18,011 nt of DNA from Deltaproteobacteria bacterium. Lineage in GTDB: Bacteria; Desulfobacterota; Desulfomonilia; UBA1062. The notes beneath the pieces are model-generated. The model was not told the DNA's origin, made no database searches, and worked only from the letters and a program-made list of their open reading frames with translations. The stretch is from contig JAFGTK010000066.1 in assembly GCA_016934135.1 (NCBI GenBank), positions 1 through 18,011 of the forward strand, in the 5' to 3' direction. Each line of letters begins with the position of its first letter. Positions within the stretch are counted from its first letter, which is position 1. The translations under genes were made by a program, and so were the position numbers. This document shows, piece by piece, positions 6,491-13,568 of this stretch.

Positions 6491-7117
6491 TTATCTATTG
6501 TTGATTATGGATTTGAGGAATGAACTCTCCTCAGTCAGGGTTGATGTATACTTTTCCATATAGTAGTGACCCGGCCAGATCCTGGTTTCCGAAGGCAAAG
6601 TAAGGATCTTCCGGATACTTTCACTCAACAGCGAAAAACTTCCTCCGGGGATATCCGTTCGTCCGATATTACCCACAAATATTGTATCCCCGCAGATAAG
6701 GTTGCCTGGCCAGTACAGGCAGATGGATCCAGGGGAGTGTCCTGGGGTATGGAGTACCTTGATCGATGTGTTCCCAATGTGGATCTGATCACCGTCGTTA
6801 AGGTCGAAGGAAACTTTCGGAGGGATCTTTGTGTTAAATATCGTGGACAGTGCGAAGTGGACAGCGCGCATAGCAAAACCGCTGTCACCCGGATGTGCCC
6901 GTATGGGTATCTTTCCGGCAAAGAAGTGGTTACCCATTGTATGGTCCGGATGGAGGTGTGTGTTTATTACCTCCTTGATGTTCATAGAATCGGTGCTGAT
7001 ATGTGAATTGATCCCGCTGCCCGGATCGATCACTATGCACTCTGTGGAAAGCGGATCCCGAATAATATAACTGAGCAGCGCATATGCCGGGGTCTTGATC
7101 TGAGTTATCTCCAGCAT
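6491..7117 (-). CDS. MBL-fold metallo-hydrolase, glyoxalase II-like
   Basis: 208 residues; ATG 7117 has GAGGA about 8 bases upstream, overlapping the end of the preceding gene. It shows the complete metal-binding set of the metallo-beta-lactamase fold: THLHPDH with His54, His56, Asp58 and His59; HTPGHSPGS with His127; CGDTIF with Asp144, which would bridge the metals; and WPGHY with His184. The phrase GDTIFVGNIGRTD is typical of the glyoxalase-II/persulfide-dioxygenase/YcbL-like subgroup. The length fits single-domain YcbL-type hydrolases rather than full glyoxalase II (~250 residues with a C-terminal helical domain). It likely hydrolyses a thioester or related ester in the cytoplasm; the substrate is undetermined. 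It is the last gene of the aconitase-gltX operon. Confidence 0.9.
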   Translation of the reverse strand: MLEITQIKTPAYALLSYIIRDPLSTECIVIDPGSGINSHISTDSMNIKEVINTHLHPDHTMGNHFFAGKIPIRAHPGDSGFAMRAVHFALSTIFNTKIPPKVSFDLNDGDQIHIGNTSIKVLHTPGHSPGSICLYWPGNLICGDTIFVGNIGRTDIPGGSFSLLSESIRKILTLPSETRIWPGHYYMEKYTSTLTEESSFLKSIINNR

Positions 7118-7131
7118 AAGCAGCTGTTTCC

Positions 7132-7638
7132 TCAGGAACGTCTAGTGTGTATGATCTTGTTGAATATGGGAAAGAGTAAGGATGCGAGTATAACACTGCC
7201 GGAGGCTTGCAGTATGTTTGCAGGCACTTCGGCCATAGCGGCCTTCTGATCATACATGATGGTCTCAGCGAGAAAATAACCAAGCACCATCCAGGATGTT
7301 GCAGCTATGAAACACGCAACGAGCAGGAAGGATATCTTTTCCTTGCGGATACGAAGAAAGATGATCAGCCCTGCTACAATGACAGCCTCGGTGCCTTTGA
7401 TAATCAGGGTCCATATGGCCCACTGGGGATATCCTCCAAGGATGTCGGCCAGTGCCGAACCGATACCTCCGGCAATGAATCCGCCGACCGGGCCGAAAAA
7501 TATTGCCGTGAGGAGTACCATGGAATCACCGAGGTTCATATAGCCATTTGTCTGTGGTATAGGGACGCGTATGATCATGGTCGATACTGCAACAAGCGCT
7601 GTAAAAAGCCCTAAAAGGGCAAAATCACGTAAATTCAT
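7132..7638 (-). CDS. ECF-type transporter substrate-specificity (S) component
   Basis: 168 residues, strongly hydrophobic, with five to six predicted membrane helices. The motif region GYMNLGDSMVLLTAIFFGP followed by GGFIAGGIGSALADILGGYPQWAIWTLIIKG is characteristic of the family of ECF-type S components (Pfam PF07155 type). These membrane proteins bind a vitamin, cofactor or precursor with high affinity and need the shared ECF ATPase and T subunits for uptake; none of those is in the window, as usual for group II systems. The start codon overlaps the gltX stop (ATGA, 4 bases), and the ribosome binding site GGAGGAG lies inside the gltX end, so translation is coupled. The operon does not identify the substrate. 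No riboswitch is visible because the gene has no leader of its own. Confidence 0.85.
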   Translation of the reverse strand: MNLRDFALLGLFTALVAVSTMIIRVPIPQTNGYMNLGDSMVLLTAIFFGPVGGFIAGGIGSALADILGGYPQWAIWTLIIKGTEAVIVAGLIIFLRIRKEKISFLLVACFIAATSWMVLGYFLAETIMYDQKAAMAEVPANILQASGSVILASLLFPIFNKIIHTRRS

Positions 7639-9038
7639 TTTTTCTCCTCCATTGTATGCAATGCCTTGGTCAGTCTTGAAATGACCCGCTGCCTGCCCAG
7701 CGTTGCCATGATCTCGAATATTCCTGGAGATACGGTCTTGCCGGTCAGGGCAACCCTCATGGGCTGAGCAAGGACCTTGAATTTAATGTTGAAATCCTCC
7801 AGAAGACCTTTGATGGTCTCCTCTGTCCCTGTGTGATCTGCAAGATCAACTGTGCTCAGCCGGTCGATAAGTGCGCGAAAGATTTCTGAGAGTTCCGGTA
7901 CAAAGAACTTCTCTTTGAGTTCATGGAAAGGTTCTTTTTCTATAAAATAGAAGTCACCGAAATCAGCCATGTCTTTGAGGGTTTTTGTCCGTTCCCTTAC
8001 ATCGATGACAACCTGCTCGATATATTCTTTATCGGTAATGTCATAGTTCTCCTTTTGGAGAAACTCTGTGAGAAGCCCTGCCAGCCTTGATGGATCGCCG
8101 GACATGATATAATGATGATTGAGCCACAGGAGCTTTTCCGGGTTGAATACTGCGGCTGCCCTGCCTACATCCCGGATGTCAAAGAGCTCTATCAGTTCGT
8201 CTCGGGAGAATATTTCCTGATCGCCATGGGACCAGGAAAGTCTGACAAAATAATTCACCACAGCCTCGGGGAGGTACCCCATTTCCTGATAAGACATGAC
8301 AGATGTCGCCCCATGTCTTTTCGACAGCCTGGTTTTATCCGAGCCCAGGATCATGGGAACATGAGCAAAGTGTGGCAGTTCGAGGCCGAGCGCTTCATAG
8401 ATCCTGATCTGCCTTGGGGTATTGTTGACATGGTCATCGCCCCTGATAACATGGGTGATGTTCATGGTTGCATCATCTATGACGACAACCAGGTTATATG
8501 TCGGCATGCCATCGGATCTGAGCAGGACAAGGTCGTCAAGCTCGGCATTTTCCACAGAGATCCTGCCTTTGATCATGTCGTCGAACGCAGTGATTCCTGT
8601 TGCCGGCATGGCGAATCTTACCACCCTTCCTGGCCCGGGGCCGAGCCCCTTTCCCTTGCAGGTGCCGTCGTATTTGGGCTTCTCCCCTTTTCCCATGGCA
8701 AGTTTTCTCTTTGCTTCCAGATCTTCTGGCGTGCATTCGCACCAGTATGCATTGCCATTATCCAGGAGCTTGTCTACATATGATCGATAAAGATCCAGAC
8801 GCTCCGACTGATAGAACGGCCCTTCATCCCAGTCGAGTCCTAACCATGTCATAGACTCGAGGATCTGGCGGCTTAACGCCTCATCAGAACGCTGGGCATC
8901 AGTGTCTTCAATCCTCAATATGAATTTTCCGCCTGTATGTCTTGCGTACAGCCATGAAAAGAGTGCTGTCCTCGCCCCTCCGATGTGAAGGTATCCTGTG
9001 GGTGATGGGGCAAACCGTGTCCTGATTTCCTGTGCCAT
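7635..9038 (-). CDS. gltX: Glutamyl-tRNA synthetase
   Basis: 467 residues, standard bacterial length. The class I signatures are intact: HIGG in PSPTGYLHIGGARTAL (residues 18-21) and KTRLSKR at 235-241, the KMSKS-type loop. IEDTDAQR and the GDDHVNNTPRQ region are typical of GluRS. Cys100, Cys102 and Cys127 (YWCEC...YDGTC) resemble the zinc-binding knuckle of the acceptor-binding insertion. The enzyme charges tRNA-Glu in the cytoplasm; whether it also makes Glu-tRNA-Gln depends on whether the genome has GlnRS or GatCAB, which is not seen here. The start ATG lies one base after the aconitase stop with GAGG just upstream, so the genes are coupled, and its end overlaps the S-component gene. No anomalies seen. 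Confidence 0.97.
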   Translation of the reverse strand: MAQEIRTRFAPSPTGYLHIGGARTALFSWLYARHTGGKFILRIEDTDAQRSDEALSRQILESMTWLGLDWDEGPFYQSERLDLYRSYVDKLLDNGNAYWCECTPEDLEAKRKLAMGKGEKPKYDGTCKGKGLGPGPGRVVRFAMPATGITAFDDMIKGRISVENAELDDLVLLRSDGMPTYNLVVVIDDATMNITHVIRGDDHVNNTPRQIRIYEALGLELPHFAHVPMILGSDKTRLSKRHGATSVMSYQEMGYLPEAVVNYFVRLSWSHGDQEIFSRDELIELFDIRDVGRAAAVFNPEKLLWLNHHYIMSGDPSRLAGLLTEFLQKENYDITDKEYIEQVVIDVRERTKTLKDMADFGDFYFIEKEPFHELKEKFFVPELSEIFRALIDRLSTVDLADHTGTEETIKGLLEDFNIKFKVLAQPMRVALTGKTVSPGIFEIMATLGRQRVISRLTKALHTMEEKK

Positions 9039-9039
9039 G

Positions 9040-10959
9040 TCAGCCTCGCACTTTTGATTTTATAAAGTTTAGTAGTCCACCTTCTTTAAGGATGTCCTGT
9101 TCACGAGGAGAAAGGGGGACTGCGCAGCTAATCTTTTTATCTGTGGTAACATCGTATGCATCGAGACCGGCCTTTCCAGAGAGTGCTGAGAGGATATTTT
9201 TAAGACCGATCCTGGCCCCTTTCTCCATTGTATTGTATGTTTCTTCATCAATCACCACAGGCAGGATGCCGAAGTTGATGAGGTTCGAACGGTGTATCCT
9301 GGCAAACGACCTTGCGAATACAGCCTTTATGCCCAGATACATGGGTGCAAGAGCTGCATGTTCTCTCGAAGATCCCTGTCCGTAATTCTCCCGCGCGATG
9401 ATGCATCCGGCACCGGCTTTTTTGGCATGTGCAGAGAAGCCCTCGTCAATTCCGGAAAAAACGTATTCAGAGATGGCCTCGATGTTCGACCTTAGAGGCA
9501 GGATCTTTGAACCGGCAGGCATGATGTCATCGGTGGTAATATTATCTGCAAGTTTTAGCAGGACCTCAAGCTCCAAGGTGTCTTCCATGGGCGCTCTCTT
9601 GGGAAGAGGTTTAATATTGGGTCCCCGCATGACTTCAACACTAGAGCCTTCTTCAGCAGGAGCAAGGATCATGGAATCATCGATGAGAAATGTGTCCGGG
9701 ACGATAATATCCGGATAATCTCCTAATTCTCTCGGGTCGATAAAGCGTCCTGTCAATGCACATGCAACAGCAACCTCAGGAGAAGTAAGGTAGACCTGTG
9801 CGCTTTTTGTGCCGGATCTGCCCTCGAAATTACGATTGAATGTTCTTACCGATACTGCACCTGTCCTCGGAGACTGTCCCATCCCGATACACGGTCCGCA
9901 TGCATTTTCCAGGATTCTTGCGCCCGAAGAGATTATATCAGTTAGTGCACCGTTTTCAGCAAGCATTGCCAGCACCTGTTTCGAGCCGGGCGCGATGCCG
10001 AGACTGGTATCAGGGTGCACTTTTCTGTTTTTGAGTACGGAGGCCACCATCATGAGGTCTTTCAGAGATGAGTTCGTACACGATCCTATAAGGACCTGAT
10101 CCACGGATTTCCCGGCAAGATCCTTTATAGGAACAATGTTGTCCGGGCTATGTGGACAGGCAGCCATAGGATCGAGTCTGGAAAGATCAATCTCTATTAT
10201 CTCGTCATAGAGCGCCCCCTCGTCCGGTCTGAGATATTTCCAGTCGCCCTGTCTTCCCTGGGCAACAAGAAATGCCTTTGTGACCTCGTCACTCGGGAAT
10301 ATGGAGGTAGTGGCTCCGAGTTCCGCACCCATGTTGGTAATGGTTGCTCGTTCGGGTACACTCAGAGTCTTCACGCCGTCCCCGGTATATTCAAATATTC
10401 TGCCGACTCCACCTTTTACAGTAACCCGCCGTAATACTTCGAGGATAATATCCTTTGCGCTTACCCAGGGATTCAGTTGTGATTTCAGAAAGACCCCCAC
10501 AACCTTTGGTTTTGGGATATTGAAGGGCATGCCTGCCATGGCTGCTGCTACATCGAGCCCGCCCGCACCGATGGCTAGCATGCCGATGCCGCCCCCGGTA
10601 GGTGTGTGGCTGTCTGACCCAAGCAGGGTCTTTCCGGGGACGCCGAACCGTTCAAGGTGTACCTGGTGGCAGATACCGTTGCCCGGCCTGGAATAATATA
10701 TACCGAATTTCTTAGCTATATCCTGTAAGAATCTATGATCATCAGCATTCTCAAAACCTGACTGAAGGGTGTTATGATCGACATAACTTACAGACAGTTC
10801 TGTCTGTACACGGTTCAGCCCGATTGCCTCGAATTCAAGATAAGCCATGGTTCCGGTTGCATCCTGTGTGAGAGTCTGATCGATCTTAAGTCCATATTCA
10901 GTGGGGGTTTCCTGTACAATATGTTCGTCAATTATCTTGCGTGTAAGTGTCTTTGCCAT
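9040..10959 (-). CDS. Aconitate hydratase, Aquifex-type (~640 residues)
   Basis: 639 residues; ATG 10957-10959 preceded by AGGGAAA. The [4Fe-4S] cysteines are Cys294 (IGSCTNSS) and Cys354/Cys357 (ACGPCIGMG). The C-terminal swivel domain carries DNITTDDIMPAG, YGQGSSREHAALAP and ARIHRSNLINFGILPV, the last with the substrate-binding Arg/Ser cluster. The length matches the compact aconitase type of Aquifex and Geobacter-like bacteria rather than the ~890-residue AcnA or AcnB. It interconverts citrate and isocitrate in the TCA cycle or the glutamate biosynthesis branch. It is the promoter-proximal gene of the acn-gltX-S component-MBL operon; linkage to gltX is metabolically sensible because isocitrate leads to 2-oxoglutarate and glutamate. 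Homologous isopropylmalate or homoaconitate isomerases are less likely because those are usually split or shorter. I give no acnA/acnB symbol because the type differs from both. Confidence 0.95.
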   Translation of the reverse strand: MAKTLTRKIIDEHIVQETPTEYGLKIDQTLTQDATGTMAYLEFEAIGLNRVQTELSVSYVDHNTLQSGFENADDHRFLQDIAKKFGIYYSRPGNGICHQVHLERFGVPGKTLLGSDSHTPTGGGIGMLAIGAGGLDVAAAMAGMPFNIPKPKVVGVFLKSQLNPWVSAKDIILEVLRRVTVKGGVGRIFEYTGDGVKTLSVPERATITNMGAELGATTSIFPSDEVTKAFLVAQGRQGDWKYLRPDEGALYDEIIEIDLSRLDPMAACPHSPDNIVPIKDLAGKSVDQVLIGSCTNSSLKDLMMVASVLKNRKVHPDTSLGIAPGSKQVLAMLAENGALTDIISSGARILENACGPCIGMGQSPRTGAVSVRTFNRNFEGRSGTKSAQVYLTSPEVAVACALTGRFIDPRELGDYPDIIVPDTFLIDDSMILAPAEEGSSVEVMRGPNIKPLPKRAPMEDTLELEVLLKLADNITTDDIMPAGSKILPLRSNIEAISEYVFSGIDEGFSAHAKKAGAGCIIARENYGQGSSREHAALAPMYLGIKAVFARSFARIHRSNLINFGILPVVIDEETYNTMEKGARIGLKNILSALSGKAGLDAYDVTTDKKISCAVPLSPREQDILKEGGLLNFIKSKVRG

Positions 10960-10988
10960 ATGATTTCCCTTTTTTTAGTGTTCCCTAT

Positions 10989-11017
10989 CTCTAATGTAAG
11001 TAGCATGCAGTAGTCAA
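10989..11017 (-). promoter_or_regulatory. Candidate promoter of the aconitase operon
   Basis: On the minus strand, TTGACT (11012-11017) is followed by a 17-base spacer and TTAGAG (10989-10994). The -35 is good; the -10 is poor. It would give a ~25-base leader before the aconitase start at 10959. Confidence 0.3.
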
Positions 11018-11175
11018 TAGCTCCTGTTGTATAAAGTTGCATAAACAAATATGCATTTGCCGGGTTCTGCCGTTGAAAGACGCTCTGTGTTATTTGAGAA
11101 TGAATGCTACCCCCTGCTGTTTTTCGTTGCAGGGCTGTGGCCGGTTTAAGTAACCGATACAACCTTGATTGTATA

Positions 11176-11204
11176 TTGATTCCGGTTTATGGCATAAGTA
11201 TTAT
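11176..11204 (+). promoter_or_regulatory. Candidate sigma70-type promoter of the PilT-like gene
   Basis: TTGATT at 11176-11181, exactly 17 bases, then TATTAT at 11199-11204. The predicted start is near 11211, giving a ~105-base leader to the gene at 11316. Confidence 0.5.
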
Positions 11205-11315
11205 AGAGGAAGTCTGAGTGAGTACACTTGATGGTTGTAAATAATATTAAAGAACTATTAGCATTTTAACCGATAACTCAAAGAAATTAATCCAACATGT
11301 GCAAGGGGGATCTTC

Positions 11316-12863
11316 ATGACACAGAGAAGACTCATGGGAGAGGTACTGGTAGAACTCGGGCTTATAGATGAATACAGACTCAGGCACGCGTTGGAAGTTT
11401 CCACAAAAAAGAAGATGAGACTTGGTGAAACTCTAATACGTCTGGCATATCTCAGCGAAGACCAGGTGCTTGGTATCCTGAAGAATCTCACAAGTGTCCC
11501 TACGCTGGACATGAACGAAGGGATTATCAAAAAGGATGCACAGACAATAATCCCGATAGAGCGTATGCGTGAGATGAATATTGTGCCTCTTGAGGTGAAA
11601 GAAAAGTATACTGTTGTCGCATTTTCAGACCCGCTCAATTATGTAACAGTAGAAAATGTAAAATTTCTGATAAATAAAGATGTTTTTCCTGTTCTTGCTT
11701 CACTGGCCCAGATAGAAGATATCCTGGATCATCTTGATAAACAGGGATACGGGTTAAAGCAGATCCCGCTTTCTGAAGTAAAAAGAAGCATCTCTTCCCT
11801 GACTGTGCAGGAAATGAGCCCTTCGAAGATCCTGAGACTTCTTGATGCTCCTGAATGTACGGATTTGCATTTGTCTCTCGGTATTGCGCCAGCTGTGCGT
11901 TCAGGGGGCGAATTTAAAAGGTGTAACATGCCCATTATTACGCCGGGTATCATGAACGATTTCTTGAAAGAGGTGCTCCCGGATGACCAGCGTGATGAGT
12001 TGGAGGAACATAAAGAGGTTGAATATACCTATACCAAACCCGGTATAGGAAGATACCGGATGAATGTGTATCATCAGCATGGTGGTGAGATTACTCTGGC
12101 TGTGAAGAAACTTGTCGAGGATATTCCCTCATTATCATCCATCGGGATACCTGATTCTCTCATATCCATGTTGGATAAGAGAGGCCTTCTTATTGTGAGT
12201 TCTGCAAGAGGCCAGGGTAAGGACACGACTATTGCCGCGCTGGTGGATCATATCAATTCAACCAAGAGCTGCAACATCATTACCTTTGAAGATCCTGTAG
12301 AATATATCCATCACCATAAATTATCCAATGTAAACCAGCGTGAACTAGGCAAGGATACAGGCAAGAGTCTTTCAGAGGTATTTGATCATGTTATAAAACA
12401 TGATCCGGATGTGCTGGTAATCTCCAACATCAAAGATAAGTTTATGGTGGATACGGCTGTTCTTGCTGCACAGAAAGGCATACTTGTCATTGCAGGGCTT
12501 AATGCCCTTGATGTCTTCAGTGCAATCGAGCAGTTGATCTCCACGCTTTCTGATGATTACATGAAGTCCTTATTTGCCCGTTCCCTGCTGGCCGCCTTTG
12601 CGCAACGGCTCATATGGTCAAAGACTGCACGCAAGAGGGTTTTATTATGGGAACAGCTGATTGCAACACCCAGGATCCAGAAATATATAACCGATGATAA
12701 GATCTATTATATAAAAGGACAGGCAACCTCCCTGAGAGACGAATATTTTCCGCTTGAAGGAAGTCTTGCCCGTGCCATCAAGACAGGTATGCTCAAAGAA
12801 GAAAATATCGCTTCCGAATCCTGGATAAATCAGGATATTTTAAGGGCATACATTGAGCGATAA
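11316..12863 (+). CDS. GspE/PilB/PilT-like protein with degenerate ATPase motifs
   Basis: 515 residues; an AGGGGGA ribosome binding site precedes the ATG. Residues ~1-150 match the GspE/PilB N-terminal domain (MGEVLVELGLIDEYRLRHALE ... LGETLIRLAYLSEDQVLGIL). Residues ~165-500 resemble PilT-type retraction ATPases (DLHLSLGIAPAVRSGGEFKR). The Asp box is kept (IITFEDPVEY), but the nucleotide motifs are altered. Walker A reads SARGQGKDT, with the Ser/Thr after Lys302 replaced by Asp303 and the first Gly by Ser296. Walker B reads DPDVLVISNIKD, where the usual Gly-Glu is Ser370-Asn371. The His box GHLVxxTLHT reads GILVIAGLNA. It has no PilB-type CxxC zinc motif. It may be a regulatory or structural pseudo-ATPase, perhaps partnered with a true type II secretion or pilus ATPase elsewhere. 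It is monocistronic, between its own promoter and a hairpin. Confidence 0.85.
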   Translation: MTQRRLMGEVLVELGLIDEYRLRHALEVSTKKKMRLGETLIRLAYLSEDQVLGILKNLTSVPTLDMNEGIIKKDAQTIIPIERMREMNIVPLEVKEKYTVVAFSDPLNYVTVENVKFLINKDVFPVLASLAQIEDILDHLDKQGYGLKQIPLSEVKRSISSLTVQEMSPSKILRLLDAPECTDLHLSLGIAPAVRSGGEFKRCNMPIITPGIMNDFLKEVLPDDQRDELEEHKEVEYTYTKPGIGRYRMNVYHQHGGEITLAVKKLVEDIPSLSSIGIPDSLISMLDKRGLLIVSSARGQGKDTTIAALVDHINSTKSCNIITFEDPVEYIHHHKLSNVNQRELGKDTGKSLSEVFDHVIKHDPDVLVISNIKDKFMVDTAVLAAQKGILVIAGLNALDVFSAIEQLISTLSDDYMKSLFARSLLAAFAQRLIWSKTARKRVLLWEQLIATPRIQKYITDDKIYYIKGQATSLRDEYFPLEGSLARAIKTGMLKEENIASESWINQDILRAYIER

Positions 12864-12875
12864 TCAATCAGTGCA

Positions 12876-12902
12876 AGCCCTCGTTGATGAAAAACGAGGG
12901 CT
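12876..12902 (+). terminator. Hairpin terminator-like structure after the PilT-like gene
   Basis: AGCCCTCGTT pairs perfectly with AACGAGGGCT around the 7-base loop GATGAAA, starting 13 bases after the stop codon. The downstream tract is not a clean T run. A further 12-bp perfect palindrome GCAAAATTTTGC follows at 12911-12922. Confidence 0.7.
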
Positions 12903-12922
12903 CATTCAACGCAAAATTTTGC

Positions 12923-12951
12923 TTGCATAGCCCACCCCAATAGTGTATTAA
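12923..12951 (+). promoter_or_regulatory. Candidate sigma70-type promoter of atpE
   Basis: TTGCAT at 12923-12928, exactly 17 bases, then TATTAA at 12946-12951. It lies directly after the previous gene's hairpin, supporting independent transcription of atpE. A 6-bp inverted repeat, ATTCAG/CTGAAT (12962-12982), lies in the predicted leader. Confidence 0.5.
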
Positions 12952-13012
12952 ATGAACCGTGATTCAGAATAATGCTCTGAATTCATAAATAAAAAACTCT
13001 AAGGAGTGTGCG

Positions 13013-13375
13013 ATGAGCAGATTAAAGACCTTTGTTTTTGTTGCATTTATGTTATTTGCTGTTTCCAGTGTTGCATTTGCTTCTGAAGTGGCTACAGCTG
13101 GTTATGTGGATTGGGCCAAGGTGATCTTTGTAGCAGCATCCTTGATAGCTGCAGGTCTCTGTATGGGACTCGGTGCAATAGGCGCCGGTGCAGGAATGGG
13201 TAATGCAACTTCCGGTGCTACCGAAGCAGTAGGCCGTAATCCGAATGCTCAGGGAAAGATCATGCTCACCCTTATGGTCGGTCTTGCAATGACTGAGTCC
13301 ATTGCAATCTATGCACTCGTAGTAACCCTTATCATCCTTTACGCTAATCCGTTCAAAGCAATCATTCTGGGATAG
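13013..13375 (+). CDS. atpE: F-type ATP synthase subunit c with cleavable N-terminal leader
   Basis: 120 residues; AAGGAG at 13001-13006 sits 6 bases before the ATG. Residues 1-24 look like a signal peptide (MSRLK, a hydrophobic core, then AFA|SE), followed by the classical two-helix hairpin. The glycine-rich first helix is at ~37-68, the polar loop GRNP at 74-77 and the second helix at ~82-112, ending YANPF. Glu95 in AMTESIAIY is the ion-carrying carboxylate. Ser96 and Tyr100 match the companion residues seen in Na+-binding c subunits, but the Gln of helix 1 (Gln32 in Ilyobacter) is Met62 here, so proton coupling is more likely, without certainty. The c ring rotates in the membrane F0 sector. 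The gene is isolated: no atpB or other F0/F1 gene is adjacent in the window. Confidence 0.95.
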   Translation: MSRLKTFVFVAFMLFAVSSVAFASEVATAGYVDWAKVIFVAASLIAAGLCMGLGAIGAGAGMGNATSGATEAVGRNPNAQGKIMLTLMVGLAMTESIAIYALVVTLIILYANPFKAIILG

Positions 13376-13406
13376 TTCGCACAGGAGAGCTATGATTTCA
13401 AGTAAG

Positions 13407-13468
13407 CAGCCTTACCCAGGATCACCATTGATGAGAAACCGTAATGGTTTGAATTGTGGTAAGGCCTG
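13407..13468 (+). repeat. Two-stage hairpin downstream of atpE
   Basis: The outer stem CAG-CCTTACC (13407-13416) pairs with GGTAAGG-C-CTG (13458-13468) with one bulged C. The inner stem ACCATT (13424-13429) pairs with AATGGT (13443-13448). There is no T run after it. It could be a 3' stabilising structure of atpE mRNA, an attenuator for the sensor gene, or a small structured RNA. Confidence 0.4.
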
Positions 13469-13530
13469 TAATTATTTGGGATTGCAAAGGATTGGTTCAA
13501 GGGTGAACTCTGAGGTTAAAGGGTTATCGA

Positions 13531-13549
13531 TATACAAGCGGTTTGTATA
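13531..13549. promoter_or_regulatory. Operator-like dyad before the dCache gene
   Basis: TATACAA, 5 bases (GCGGT), TTGTATA: a perfect 7-bp inverted repeat over 19 bases, ending 8 bases before the ribosome binding site AGGAG (13558-13562). It could bind a dimeric regulator or form a hairpin next to the ribosome binding site. Confidence 0.4.
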
Positions 13550-13568
13550 AGATGGTCAGGAGATTGAT

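Larger units (their letters stand above)
10960..11315. other. Divergent intergenic region between the aconitase operon and the PilT-like gene
   Basis: 356 bases with no supported ORF. It holds candidate promoters in both directions and several short perfect inverted repeats: TGCATA-6-TATGCA (11038-11055), CCCTGC-11-GCAGGG (11112-11134) and CGGTT-5-AACCG (11142-11156). No tRNA or recognisable riboswitch was found. The repeats lie in the middle third and could be operators or leader structures for either side. Confidence 0.5.

Noticed and set aside
6566..7006. 146-codon plus-strand ORF opposite the metallo-hydrolase
   Set aside because: All metal-binding motifs are in the minus-strand frame; this is a shadow.
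7207..7614. 135-codon plus-strand ORF opposite the ECF S component
   Set aside because: The minus frame gives a clean membrane protein with family motif; the plus frame is hydrophilic noise.
8112..8783. 223-codon ORF on the plus strand opposite gltX
   Set aside because: Long only because of codon bias in gltX; composition is unlike a real protein and the gltX frame is certain.
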